Source: Sphingomonas sp.
GTDB lineage: Bacteria; Pseudomonadota; Alphaproteobacteria; Sphingomonadales; Sphingomonadaceae
NCBI RefSeq assembly: GCF_019746015.1
Contig: NZ_JAIESM010000005.1
Span: forward strand, 41,933-105,932
Reading direction: 5' to 3'
DNA: 64,000 nt
A program made the position numbers and the translations under genes. Under the pieces are notes generated by a model. It saw nothing but the letters and a program-made list of their open reading frames with translations, was not told the DNA's origin and searched no databases. This document shows positions 1-9,173 of this stretch, piece by piece (position 1 is the stretch's first letter; every line of letters starts with the position of its first letter).

Positions 1-766
1 TCTTGCCCTCGGCGCGGAACGCCTCGGCAATGGCGGTCGCGCGCAGGGCGCCGCGGATGCGCAGCACCGGCGAATGATTGGCGGGCACCGCCACCACCAC
101 CGACCGCGCGCGCGCCTCGCCCGCCACCTTGGTTTCCAGAAAGTCGGCCACTTCGCGGCTGCGCTCGCCGATCAGGCCGATCACGATCACATCGGCGCGC
201 GCGGCGCGCACGATCATGCCCAGCAGCACCGATTTGCCCACGCCCGACCCGGCCATGATGCCGATGCGCTGGCCCTGGCCGATGGTGAGCAGCCCGTTGA
301 TCGCGCGCACACCGACGTCGAGCGGCTGGAGCACGCGGCCCCGGTCCAGCGGCGATTGCAGCTTGCCGGCCAGCGGCCAGTGGCCGGCGCCGCGAATGGC
401 GCCCAGCCCGTCAATCGGCTTGCCCGCGCCATCGACCACGCGGCCGAGCAGCGCGTCTCCCACTTCGGCCTCGCCCGGCGCGCCAATCGGCCGCACCGGC
501 GCCTGGGGCAGGAGCGGCGCCGGGCCGCCCAGATTCATCAACAGCGTCTTGCCGCCGCGAAAGCCGATCACCTCGGCCTCCACCCGGCCGCGCCCGTCCT
601 TGCCGCCATTGCCCACCGCACACACGGTACCGACCGGCAACGACAGGCCGGTTGCCTCCATCAGCAGCCCGTCGAACGAGGCGAGCCGCCCCGAAATGCT
701 GGGCCGGGGCGCGACATCGGCCTGGCCGAGCGCGTCCAGATAATCGGCGGTGAAGCGGTTCAGCAT
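1..766 (-). CDS. fliI: Flagellum-specific ATP synthase FliI (N-terminal part; gene runs off left edge)
   Basis: Minus-strand reading from ATG at 766 (MLNRFTADYLDALGQADVAPRPSISGRLASFDGLLMEATGL...) continues to the edge; Walker A-like GxGKS region near 230-250; follows fliH. Confidence 0.88.
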   Translation of the reverse strand, partial: MLNRFTADYLDALGQADVAPRPSISGRLASFDGLLMEATGLSLPVGTVCAVGNGGKDGRGRVEAEVIGFRGGKTLLMNLGGPAPLLPQAPVRPIGAPGEAEVGDALLGRVVDGAGKPIDGLGAIRGAGHWPLAGKLQSPLDRGRVLQPLDVGVRAINGLLTIGQGQRIGIMAGSGVGKSVLLGMIVRAARADVIVIGLIGERSREVADFLETKVAGEARARSVVVAVPANHSPVLRIRGALRATAIAEAFRAEGK

Positions 767-1569
767 GACGGCAGCGGCACCCGCTCGATCGCGGCGCTCA
801 GCTGGTCGAACCACAATTCGGGGCCTTCCTCGACAATGGTGGCGGCCGATTCGAGCACGAAATGCCCGCGCGCGACGCTGTTGTCGGCAATCGGGAACAA
901 AGTGGGCGGCAGATGCTCCTTCAGCAGCGCGGCATCGTCCGGGTGGACGCGCAGCACGGCGGCTTCGGCGGTGTCGGCAATCATGTCGGCGGCCGCCTTG
1001 ATGCGCCCGGCCATCCGCTCCGGCGCCACGCCCACTTCGCCCACCAGCTGCCGCGCGAGCAGGATGACGGCATCGCGCAGCTGCTGCGCCAGCCGCTCGC
1101 GGTCGATCCGTTCCGGGCTGCTCAGCGCGGCGGCAATGCCGGCGACCAAGCCAGCCTGCTGCTCGGCATGCGCGTCCATATGCTGCGCCGCCAGGGCCTC
1201 GGCATGGGCGAGTCCTTCGGCAAAACCGGCCGCACGGGCGCGCGCAATCGGGTCTTCAAAGCCGCTATCGGCGTCGCGCGGGTCCCAGGTGTCGGCGGCC
1301 TTGTCGTCGGGCTCCGCCGGCTTGAAATGCTTTGGCTTGGCGCCTTCGGGCTTGAAGCTTTTCGGGCCGATCGGGCGCGCGGTGAAAGTTTCGCTCGTTT
1401 CCAATGGCTTGGTCGGCGCACTGCCGGCGGCGGCCAGATCGATCGGGGTAAAGCCGGCACTGCTCGCGGCCAGCCGCGCGGCGGCCCCGGCATCGGCCCG
1501 GGTCGGCAGGCCGGCGGCGAAACCGTCGTCCAACCTGTCTGCGTGATGCTCTTCGAAAGGCTCAGACAT
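760..1569 (-). CDS. fliH: Flagellar assembly protein FliH-like
   Basis: 269 aa ORF between fliG and fliI with 4-8 bp overlaps; FliH-like C-terminal half (LARQLVGEVGVAPERMAGRIKAAADMI). Confidence 0.8.
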   Translation of the reverse strand: MSEPFEEHHADRLDDGFAAGLPTRADAGAAARLAASSAGFTPIDLAAAGSAPTKPLETSETFTARPIGPKSFKPEGAKPKHFKPAEPDDKAADTWDPRDADSGFEDPIARARAAGFAEGLAHAEALAAQHMDAHAEQQAGLVAGIAAALSSPERIDRERLAQQLRDAVILLARQLVGEVGVAPERMAGRIKAAADMIADTAEAAVLRVHPDDAALLKEHLPPTLFPIADNSVARGHFVLESAATIVEEGPELWFDQLSAAIERVPLPSC

Positions 1570-2590
1570 AGTCGTCGTCGCCGCCGCCCATCATGATCGT
1601 GCCGTCCTTGGCCAGCGTGCGGGCGATCTGGATCATCGCCTTCTGCGCCTCCAGCACTTCCGACAGGCGCATCGGGCCGCGCGCTTCCAGCTCGTCGCGG
1701 ATGCCGTCGGCGGCGCGCGCCGACATGCAGGCCAGGAAGCGGTTGCGGGTCGGCTCGTCCACACCCTTGAGCGCGCGCACCAGAATGTCGCCATCGACAT
1801 TGCGGATGAGCGTGCCCAGATTCTTGTCGTCGAGGTCGAGCAGATTTTCGAACACGAACATCGCTTCCTCGATCGCGCGGGCAACCTCGCGGTCGATCTT
1901 GGCCAGCTTGGGCATCACCCGGGCCTCGGTCGCCTTGCGCGCCGACTGCATGATCTTGGCCGCCTCGCGCGTGCCGCCCAGCATCACGCCGGTGCCGCTC
2001 GACCCGGCGCTGATCCGCCGCGACAGCATCGCGCGCAGCGTGTCCATCGCCTCGGGCGTGATCGGCCCCAGCTTGGCGATGCGGTGGAGCACGTCGGGCT
2101 GAACCGCGTCGGGCAGCATCTCGAGCAGCTTGGCGCCGGTAGCGGGGTCGAGATTGGCGATGATGACGGCGGCGATCTGCGGATGCTCTTTCTCGATCAT
2201 CGCGGCAATGTCACCCGTGTCGAGCCAGGCGAGCAGGTCGAGCGCGCCGGCATCCTGCGCCGGGGTGATGCGGGCAAGCACGCTTTCCGCCTTTTCCGGC
2301 CCCAGCGCCCGGTTCATCATCGTTTCGATGCGCGGGCGCGGGTCAAAGCCGATCGCGGTGCGGTCGCGCGCCTTTTCGACGAAATCGTCGAGCACGGCCT
2401 CGACCTCGGTCTCGCTCACATCGGCAACGGCGAACATCGCCTTGCCCAGCTCGCGCACCTCGTCGGGCTCCAGCTTGCGCAGGATCTCGGCCGCCTCGTC
2501 ATCGCCGACCAGCATCATCAGCACGGCCGCGCGTTCGACGCCGCTATACTGGCGGACCGCTTCTGCCACCTGGGTTTCGATATCAGCCAT
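1562..2590 (-). CDS. fliG: Flagellar motor switch protein FliG
   Basis: 342 aa; AAVLMMLVGDDEAAEILRKLEPDEV and EHPQIAAVIIANLDPATGAKLLEMLP motifs typical of FliG. Confidence 0.95.
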   Translation of the reverse strand: MADIETQVAEAVRQYSGVERAAVLMMLVGDDEAAEILRKLEPDEVRELGKAMFAVADVSETEVEAVLDDFVEKARDRTAIGFDPRPRIETMMNRALGPEKAESVLARITPAQDAGALDLLAWLDTGDIAAMIEKEHPQIAAVIIANLDPATGAKLLEMLPDAVQPDVLHRIAKLGPITPEAMDTLRAMLSRRISAGSSGTGVMLGGTREAAKIMQSARKATEARVMPKLAKIDREVARAIEEAMFVFENLLDLDDKNLGTLIRNVDGDILVRALKGVDEPTRNRFLACMSARAADGIRDELEARGPMRLSEVLEAQKAMIQIARTLAKDGTIMMGGGDDDYV

Positions 2591-4374
2591 CAGTTTGCAT
2601 CCGCCCGGATCATGTCGCGCACGGCCAGCGCCGCCCGCGTGGGGTTGTCGCGCGTGAAGCCGCGCACCATGCCGACGCGCTCGTCATAGCTGCGCGCATC
2701 CTGCAGCATTTCGATCGACACCGGCACGCGCTGGCCGCGCTCGTCGACCGGTTCGGCGGGGGCCGTCGGGTCGGCTGGGGCCGGAATGAATCCCTCGGAA
2801 GTCATGCCCGGGGCAGCCGCCGCCCCGCCGGAAGCACGCCCTGCCGGGACGCCTGCCTTAGGCGCTTCGTCGCGCTTCTTCATCAGGCCCTTGGCAATCG
2901 GGCGCACCCCGAACAGCAGCACCATCAGCGCGATGAGGATGGCGGTGCCGTTGCGCGCGGCAACCGCAACCCAGCCTTCCTCATACCAGGGGGTGGCCTT
3001 GTCGAGCGCGCTGGGGCCGGCGAACTTGCGGGCGATCACGGTCACCTGGTCGTTGCGGGTCTGGTCGAAGCCGACGGCGGTGCGCACCAGCTGATTGATC
3101 TGCTGGATCTCGACCGGGCTGCGCGGGCGGCCTTTTTCCGGGTCGCGCAGCAGCACCGCGACCGACAGGCGCTTGATCCGCCCCGGCACCGCGCGGGTGA
3201 CCGAGATTTCCTTGTTGAGATCATAAGCGCGGGTGAAGGTTTCAGCGGTCTTGGGCGCGGCGGCGGCGGCGACAGCGGTATCGGCGGGCGGCGGGTTGGT
3301 GCCGGGCGCCGGGTTGGCAGGCGTCGTGCCCGGGGCGGCGGGCGGCGTCTTCGGCGCCGGTGTCACGGTCGCCGCCGGGGTGGGCGTGTTCGACAATGCG
3401 CCGGGAATGCCGCCGGGCTGAGCATTGGCGCCGTCCTTTTCGGACGACCAGTTGCCCTGCTCGGCACGCAGCGCGCCTTGCTTGTCATAGCTTTCGCGCG
3501 TCGCCTGGGTTTCGTCCAGGTCGACATCGGCCTGCACCTCGGCCGAGAAATTGCCAGCACCGACCAGCGGCGTCAGCAGCTGGGCGAGTTGCTGGCGATA
3601 TTTCTCCTCGATCCGGCGCTGGAAGTCGATCCGGGCCTGCGCAGCGGCAGAGCCGCCGTCTTCGCCGGGCGCATGGCTCAGCAGCGCGCCCATCTGGTCG
3701 ACGATGGTGACGGCGTCGGGCTTCATTCCCGGCACCGACGAGGCGACAAGGTTGATGATCGACGACACCTGCGCCTCGGCCAGGCTGCGCCCGGGCTGAA
3801 GCTTTACGATCACCGAAGCGGTGGGCGCTGCGCTGTCGCGCACGAACACGCTGGCCTCGGGCATCGCCAGATGGACGCGCGCTTCGGCGACGGCGTCTAT
3901 TTCCTGGATCGAGCGGGCCAGTTCGGTCTCGCGCGCCTGGCGCAGCCTTTCGCCTTCCACCGCGCGGCTCACGCCCATCGGCAGCTGGTCGAGAATGGCA
4001 TAGCCGCCGGGTGCCGCCTTGGGCAGGCCCTGGCTGGCGAGCAGCATCCGCGCGCGGGAGAAGTCATCCTCGCCGACCGTCACTGCGCCGGTGCCCTGAT
4101 CAACCTGGGCGGAGATGTTGGCCTGCTCAAGTGCTGCGACCACGGCGGCCTTGTCGGCATCGGGCAGCTGCTGGAACAGCGTCTTCTGCGGCGGGGTGGA
4201 CAGCATCATCCACGCACCGGCAGCGGCAGCGACCAGCGCCAGCATGAACAGCAGCGGCAGGCTGCGCCGGACCGCCGGCTGGGCGATCAGGCCGCGCAGC
4301 TGCGCCAGCGGGTTGGCGAAACGCTCTGCCACGGGGGCGAGCGAGGGCGAAGCGGGGGCGAGTTCTGTGCTCAT
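2590..4374 (-). CDS. fliF: Flagellar M-ring protein FliF
   Basis: 594 aa; N- and C-terminal TM helices, ARVHLAMPEASVFVRDSAAPTASVIVKLQPG motif. Confidence 0.95.
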   Translation of the reverse strand: MSTELAPASPSLAPVAERFANPLAQLRGLIAQPAVRRSLPLLFMLALVAAAAGAWMMLSTPPQKTLFQQLPDADKAAVVAALEQANISAQVDQGTGAVTVGEDDFSRARMLLASQGLPKAAPGGYAILDQLPMGVSRAVEGERLRQARETELARSIQEIDAVAEARVHLAMPEASVFVRDSAAPTASVIVKLQPGRSLAEAQVSSIINLVASSVPGMKPDAVTIVDQMGALLSHAPGEDGGSAAAQARIDFQRRIEEKYRQQLAQLLTPLVGAGNFSAEVQADVDLDETQATRESYDKQGALRAEQGNWSSEKDGANAQPGGIPGALSNTPTPAATVTPAPKTPPAAPGTTPANPAPGTNPPPADTAVAAAAAPKTAETFTRAYDLNKEISVTRAVPGRIKRLSVAVLLRDPEKGRPRSPVEIQQINQLVRTAVGFDQTRNDQVTVIARKFAGPSALDKATPWYEEGWVAVAARNGTAILIALMVLLFGVRPIAKGLMKKRDEAPKAGVPAGRASGGAAAAPGMTSEGFIPAPADPTAPAEPVDERGQRVPVSIEMLQDARSYDERVGMVRGFTRDNPTRAALAVRDMIRADAN

Positions 4375-4379
4375 CTATC

Positions 4380-4742
4380 TCACACCGGCATGCTCATGAT
4401 GTCCTTGTAGGCGGACAGCAATTTGTTGCGGACCTGCAGCGTTGCCTCGAACGCCACCGACGATTCCTGGCGCGCCAGCATCACCTTGGCGATGTCGACG
4501 GTTTCGCCGCGTTCATAAGCGCTGCTCGCCTCGCTGGCGCGCGTCTGGGTCTGATTGACCGAGTGCAGCGCGTCCTGCATCGTCGCGGCAAAGCTTTTGG
4601 CGGGGGCTGCCGTGGGGGCAGCGCCGGGCACGCCGGTTACCTGCTGGTTGGCACGCTGCAGCGCCTGGTTGCGCTCCAGAATCTGTGCACGCAGCGCCAG
4701 CACCCGGTCGATGCCGCCGCCGCCGATACCATTCACGCTCAT
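4380..4742 (-). CDS. fliE: Flagellar hook-basal body complex protein FliE
   Basis: 120 aa; C-terminal MLARQESSVAFEATLQVRNKLLSAYKDIMSMPV typical of FliE. Confidence 0.93.
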   Translation of the reverse strand: MSVNGIGGGGIDRVLALRAQILERNQALQRANQQVTGVPGAAPTAAPAKSFAATMQDALHSVNQTQTRASEASSAYERGETVDIAKVMLARQESSVAFEATLQVRNKLLSAYKDIMSMPV

Positions 4743-6022
4743 GCCGACACCGCCTTGCTAGCGTTGAAACGGGTGATGTCCTCGCCCTGCTCGCGCGCCT
4801 TGGCGAGGCGGTAGCGCAGGGTCCGTTCGGAAATGCCCAGCCGTCGCGCGGTCTCGACGCGGCTGCCGCCACAGGCGGCCAGCGTCTCGCGGATCGCCTG
4901 GAACTCGCTCATCTGAACGATGTTGCTCAGCGTTTCGGGCGCGGGCGCCTGAACGCGCGGCGCGGGTGCTGCCGCGCGGTCGAACAGGATGTGGTCGGCG
5001 GTGATGGTGTCGCCGCCGGCGAACAGCAGCGCGCGCTGGATGACATTTTCCAGCTCGCGCACATTGCCGGGCCAGTCATGCGCCAGCAGCGCCGCAACCG
5101 CGCTTGCATCGGGCCACGGCACCACCGAACGGTTGCCGGCATGGCGCAGAATCAGCGTTGCGGTGAGCGCAGGGATATCCTCGCGCCGCTCGGCCAGCGG
5201 CTTGGTGGCCAGCGGAAACACCGAGAGGCGATAATAAAGGTCGGCACGGAACCGGCCAGCGGCAACCTCGCCCTGCAGATCGCGGTTGGCGCAGGCGATC
5301 ACCCGCACGTCGATCGGCACCGGGGTGGAGGCGCCCAGCGGGATCACCTCGCGCTCCTGCAGAGCGCGCAGCAGCTTGGCCTGAAGGTTGAGCGGCATTT
5401 CGGCGATTTCGTCGAGCAGCAGCGTGCCGCCATCGGCCGCGCGGAAAAACCCCTCGCCGCCCGAGGAGGCGCCGGTGAACGCGCCCTTCTGGTGCCCGAA
5501 CAGCAATGCCTCGAGCATGGTTTCGGGGAGTGCGGCGCAGTTGATGGCAACGAACGCGCCATCGCGCCGCGCCGATGCCTGGTGAATGGTGCGGGCAAGC
5601 ACTTCCTTGCCGGTGCCGGTCGGCCCGTTGATGGGCACGGTGATGTCGGCCTGGGCAACGCGTTCGGCCAGTGCATAGAGCGCGAGGCTCTCGGGATCGG
5701 CGGCGGTCGGCGCTTCGGCCCCGGCGAGCAGCGCGCGGACAAAGGCATCACCGATTGCCGCTTCTTCGGCCGGATAGGCAATGCGCGACGGGGCGCCATC
5801 ACGGCCGGGCTGGATGAAGCGGCCTTCGGTGCCGGCAATCACGGTGCGGGCCGGGGCCGGTGGCACTTCGCCGTCGGCGATCAGATACATCGCGCCGGGC
5901 ATCGGCTTGCCATCCTCGAACGAGCCGATCGCAAAGCCCTGCGCGCGCAGCGACGAGACGAGCGCATATTTCTGGCGGATTACGGCCGCAGACGGAAAGA
6001 TCGAACGCATCATGCCCCCCAT
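4739..6022 (-). CDS. Sigma54-dependent transcriptional activator of the flagellar FlbD/FleQ type
   Basis: 427 aa; Walker A GPTGTGKE, GHQKGAFTGA (GAFTGA sigma54-contact loop), C-terminal Fis-type HTH; first gene of the fliE operon; probable start at 6010 or 6013. Confidence 0.9.
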   Translation of the reverse strand: MGGMMRSIFPSAAVIRQKYALVSSLRAQGFAIGSFEDGKPMPGAMYLIADGEVPPAPARTVIAGTEGRFIQPGRDGAPSRIAYPAEEAAIGDAFVRALLAGAEAPTAADPESLALYALAERVAQADITVPINGPTGTGKEVLARTIHQASARRDGAFVAINCAALPETMLEALLFGHQKGAFTGASSGGEGFFRAADGGTLLLDEIAEMPLNLQAKLLRALQEREVIPLGASTPVPIDVRVIACANRDLQGEVAAGRFRADLYYRLSVFPLATKPLAERREDIPALTATLILRHAGNRSVVPWPDASAVAALLAHDWPGNVRELENVIQRALLFAGGDTITADHILFDRAAAPAPRVQAPAPETLSNIVQMSEFQAIRETLAACGGSRVETARRLGISERTLRYRLAKAREQGEDITRFNASKAVSA

Positions 6023-6135
6023 TGGTCTGCTCGTGATGCGGCGTTCGTGGTAAACCGATGGTTAATTCCGGCCGCGAAACGGCAAGTTTTTTCCGCTGTT
6101 GCCGCCGTGCCGCACCTATTGGCGTTCCGTGTGCC

Positions 6136-6163
6136 TGCAAATCACTGCCGGCAGGGGGTTGCA
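6136..6163. promoter_or_regulatory. 28-bp symmetric palindrome TGCAA-N5-TGCCGGCA-N5-TTGCA in the activator/flagellin intergenic region
   Basis: Exact inverted symmetry: TGCAA/TTGCA flanking TGCCGGCA with equal 5-nt spacers. Confidence 0.45.
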
Positions 6164-6184
6164 CGTGGGCGTGAACGAAATCGC

Positions 6185-6209
6185 TTAATCCGCTCCGCAA
6201 AGGGTCGTT
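6185..6209 (+). promoter_or_regulatory. Putative sigma28 (FliA) promoter of flagellin 1: TTAA-N15-GTCGTT
   Basis: Same motif and spacing as at 7272-7296, 12929-12953(-) and 23948-23972. Confidence 0.6.
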
Positions 6210-6279
6210 CTCCCTGCTGACGGCGCAGTCTTCCGGTGGGGGGGCGGCGGAACAAACGTCACTAACAGGAGATCGGACA

Positions 6280-7104
6280 ATGACTGTTATCGGGACCAAC
6301 ATCAGCTCGCTGCGCGCGTCGAACGCTTCGACCAAGGCGACCCAGATGCTGCAGAGCAGCATGGAGCGCCTGTCGACCGGCAAGCGCATCAACTCGGCCA
6401 AGGACGACGCGGCCGGCCTCGCCATCGCTTCGTCGATGACCTCGCAGATCCGTGGCATGAACCAGGGCATCCGCAACGCCAATGACGGCATTTCGCTGGC
6501 GCAGACCGCGGAAGGCGCGCTGGAAGAAGTCAACAACATGCTGCAGCGCATGCGCGAACTGACCGTGCAGGCTGCCAACGGCACCTATCAGACCACCGAC
6601 GTCGCCAACATCACCGCTGAAAAGGATGCGCTTGCCGCGCAGATCAACTCGGTGATCGCAAACACCGACTTCAACGGCAAGAACCTGTTCTCGACCGCGA
6701 CCAACACGATCACGGTCCAGGCGGGCTCGTCCGCCAGCGACACCATCGACATCAACCTGCCCGAACTCGACGTTGCGGGCGGTGACCTCGCTGGTGTGGT
6801 GACGTTCGGTGCAACCCCGGCGGCCGTGGCCGGCGCGACGCTGGCTGACTATGACACGGCGATCGCCGCCGTCAGCACCGCGCGTGCAGACCTGGGTGCT
6901 TCGCAGAACCGTCTGCAGTCGGCGGTCAACAACCTGACCAACAATGCGACCAACCTGGCCGACGCGCGCAGCCGCATCGAAGACGTCGACTTCTCGACCG
7001 AAACGACGGCGCTCGCCAAGGCGCAGATCCTGAGCCAGGCGTCGACCGCGATGCTGAGTCAGGCCAACCAGTCGCAGCAGGGCGTGCTCCAGCTGCTGCG
7101 CTAA
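6280..7104 (+). CDS. fliC: Flagellin (copy 1)
   Basis: 274 aa; [17 protein letters not shown]...[21 protein letters not shown] and C-terminal [30 protein letters not shown]. Confidence 0.97.
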   Translation: MTVIGTNISSLRASNASTKATQMLQSSMERLSTGKRINSAKDDAAGLAIASSMTSQIRGMNQGIRNANDGISLAQTAEGALEEVNNMLQRMRELTVQAANGTYQTTDVANITAEKDALAAQINSVIANTDFNGKNLFSTATNTITVQAGSSASDTIDINLPELDVAGGDLAGVVTFGATPAAVAGATLADYDTAIAAVSTARADLGASQNRLQSAVNNLTNNATNLADARSRIEDVDFSTETTALAKAQILSQASTAMLSQANQSQQGVLQLLR

Positions 7105-7174
7105 TATCGGCTACGCCCCCGCCCTCCCCCCTTCCTGGGGCGGGGGCGACCAGCCCTTCGCCAGAGGGGCAACG

Positions 7175-7212
7175 AACCCCGGTCGCCATGCGCGGCCGGG
7201 GTTTTCGTTTTC
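7175..7212 (+). terminator. Rho-independent terminator after flagellin 1
   Basis: CCCCGGTCGCC-ATG-CGCGGCCGGGGTTTTCGTTTT: GC stem plus T-rich tail. Confidence 0.65.
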
Positions 7213-7271
7213 GGGCAATAAAACATCGTAGAAATCGCAGGATCATCGCCGCAATTGATCTGCAATTTTAT

Positions 7272-7296
7272 TTAAACATTTCGGTTTACGGTCGTT
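7272..7296 (+). promoter_or_regulatory. Putative sigma28 promoter of flagellin 2: TTAA-N15-GTCGTT
   Basis: Shared motif with flagellin 1, flgM and motA upstream regions. Confidence 0.6.
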
Positions 7297-7351
7297 TACC
7301 AAGACAGGGGAACTATGCATCGGGGTTTTTCCGGTGCCTCAGGAAGGGGAC

Positions 7352-8182
7352 ATGACCATGTCTGTTATCGGAGCGAATATGAGCGCGCTGCGCGCGTCGA
7401 ACGCGTCGGTGGATGCGGCGGAAATGCTGAAGACCAGCATGGAACGCCTGTCGACCGGCAAGCGCATCAATTCCGCCAAGGACGATGCGGCAGGGCTCGC
7501 GATCACCCAGTCGATGACCGCGCAGATCCGCGGCATGGCGCAGGGCATCCGCAACACCAATGACGGCATCTCGCTGATGCAGACCGCCGAAGGTGCGCTG
7601 GGCGAGATTGGCAACATGCTGCAGCGCATGCGCGAACTGCAGGTGCAGGCCGCCAATGGCACCTATCAGAACACCGACATCGCCAATATCACGGCCGAGC
7701 AGGACGCGCTCGCCAGCCAGATCAACGCGATTGTCGCCAACAGCCAGTTCAACGGCGTGAACCTGTTTGCCACCGCCGCCAACGATATTGACCTCCAGGC
7801 CGGTGCCACGGCGACCGATGTGATCACGGTATCGCTGCCCCAGCTCGATGCGGCGGGTAGTGGGTTGACCACGGTGATGACCTTCGGCGCCACGCCGGCC
7901 GCCCTCGCTGGCGCGGCGCTGGCGGATTATGACACGGCGATCGGCGCGATCAGCACGGCACGCGCCGCGCTGGGTGCGACCCAGAACCGGCTCCAGTCGA
8001 CCGCCAACAACCTGACCAACAACCTCACCAACCTGTCCGACGCGCGCAGCCGGATCGAGGATGTCGATTTCTCGACCGAGACGACGGCGCTCGCCAAGGC
8101 GCAGATCCTGAGCCAGGCATCGACCGCGATGGTGGCGCAGGCCAACCAGTCGCAGCAGGGCGTGATGCAGCTGCTGCGCTAG
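7352..8182 (+). CDS. Flagellin (copy 2)
   Basis: Close paralogue of copy 1; RBS AGGAAGGGG precedes ATG 7352 (ORF track start 7334 lies further upstream). Confidence 0.96.
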   Translation: MTMSVIGANMSALRASNASVDAAEMLKTSMERLSTGKRINSAKDDAAGLAITQSMTAQIRGMAQGIRNTNDGISLMQTAEGALGEIGNMLQRMRELQVQAANGTYQNTDIANITAEQDALASQINAIVANSQFNGVNLFATAANDIDLQAGATATDVITVSLPQLDAAGSGLTTVMTFGATPAALAGAALADYDTAIGAISTARAALGATQNRLQSTANNLTNNLTNLSDARSRIEDVDFSTETTALAKAQILSQASTAMVAQANQSQQGVMQLLR

Positions 8183-8188
8183 GGCTGG

Positions 8189-8206
8189 TTTCAGCTTTAG
8201 CTGAAA
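8189..8206. repeat. Small hairpin TTTCAGCT-TT-AGCTGAAA after flagellin 2 stop
   Basis: Perfect 8-bp arms. Confidence 0.6.
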
Positions 8207-8213
8207 CGGTGAC

Positions 8214-8332
8214 GGTGCCGGCCCGCTCCCCCACCCGGGGGCACCCCACAAAGTAGTACTTTGTGGGGACCCCGACGGCCTCCCATAGAATACTGCCGTT
8301 GGGAGGCCGGGTAGGGGAGCGGGCCGGGGCCG
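8214..8332. repeat. Dispersed intergenic palindrome family, copy A (with a nested extra palindrome)
   Basis: GGTGCCGGCCCGCTCCCCCACCC ... GGGTAGGGGAGCGGGCCGGGGCC outer arms; GGCCTCCCA/TGGGAGGCC inner arms. Confidence 0.8.
8244..8268. repeat. Perfect palindrome CCCCACAAAGTA-G-TACTTTGTGGGG nested in repeat copy A
   Basis: 12-bp perfect arms with 1-nt centre. Confidence 0.75.
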
Positions 8333-8370
8333 TTTCAGCGAAGCTGAAAAAGACTCTTCCCGACTCGAAA

Positions 8371-8409
8371 ACCCCCGGCCAGGCAAGGCGCCCGGCCGGG
8401 GTTTTCTTA
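8371..8409 (+). terminator. Rho-independent terminator after flagellin 2
   Basis: CCCCGGCC...GGCCGGGGTTTTCTT. Confidence 0.65.
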
Positions 8410-8432
8410 TGCAATCCGGCGAAGGGTCTGGA

Positions 8433-9173
8433 TCAGATGCGGCGGGCCAGCGCGCGCTTCAGCCGGTCATGCGCTGCCTTTTTGATCTGGCAGACGCGCG
8501 CCGAGCCCACGCCCAGCACCTGGCCGATTTCCTCCAGGTTCAGTTCCTCGACATAGTAAAGCTGGATCACCTGCGCCTCGCGCTCGGGCAGCGCGGCGAT
8601 CGCGGCGACCAGCGCCTCGCGCAGATCGGCTTCGGCCAGCTGGTCGAAGGCATTGGCCTCGTCGCTGGCGAACAGCGCCGATTCGTCGGAATAGACATCG
8701 TCGAGCGGCGCCATGATCACCGGCTCGGCGGCGGCATAATCGGTGCGCAGCTTGTCGGTGCTCACGCCCAGCCGGGCAGCGATGCTGGCCTCGTCGGGCC
8801 GGGCGCCGGTCTCGTTGGTCAGCGCGGCCACCGTTTCCTGATAGGCCTTGCGCCGCCGCATCGCGCCGCGCGTCAGCGTCGCCTGGCGGCGCAGCTCGTC
8901 GATCATCGCCCCGCGCACGCGGGTGACGAGATATTGCTCGAAGGTCACCTGACCGCGATCCTCGAAGGTCTGCGCGGCCTCGACCAGCGCGACCAGGCCG
9001 ATCTGGATCAGATCCTCCACCTCCACCGCGCTCGACATGCTGCCATGCACATGCCAGGCGAGCCGGCGCACCAGCGGCGCGTGGCGCCGGGCCAGCGCGG
9101 CCAGATCGGGCGCCGCGCCGCGGCGATAGGTCAGCGGCTGGGCGCCGGCGAACTGATGGGCGATCGCGTTCAT
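8433..9173 (-). CDS. fliA: RNA polymerase sigma factor for flagellar operons (sigma28) FliA
   Basis: 246 aa; sigma70 region 2 (VEDLIQIGLVALVEAAQTFE) and region 4 (LPEREAQVIQLYYVEELNLEEIGQVLGVGSARVCQIK). Confidence 0.93.
   Translation of the reverse strand: MNAIAHQFAGAQPLTYRRGAAPDLAALARRHAPLVRRLAWHVHGSMSSAVEVEDLIQIGLVALVEAAQTFEDRGQVTFEQYLVTRVRGAMIDELRRQATLTRGAMRRRKAYQETVAALTNETGARPDEASIAARLGVSTDKLRTDYAAAEPVIMAPLDDVYSDESALFASDEANAFDQLAEADLREALVAAIAALPEREAQVIQLYYVEELNLEEIGQVLGVGSARVCQIKKAAHDRLKRALARRI

Noticed and set aside
74-1546. 490-aa plus-strand ORF over fliI/fliH
   Set aside because: Antisense frame in GC-rich DNA; low-complexity Arg/His/Ala composition and the minus strand has clear fli genes.
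6136-6163. Sigma54 promoter for flagellin 1 inside the 28-bp palindrome
   Set aside because: GG-to-GC spacing is 9 rather than 10 on both strands; kept only as a possible operator.
4685-6220. 511-aa plus-strand ORF over the sigma54 activator
   Set aside because: Antisense shadow ORF; the minus-strand protein has intact AAA+ and HTH motifs.
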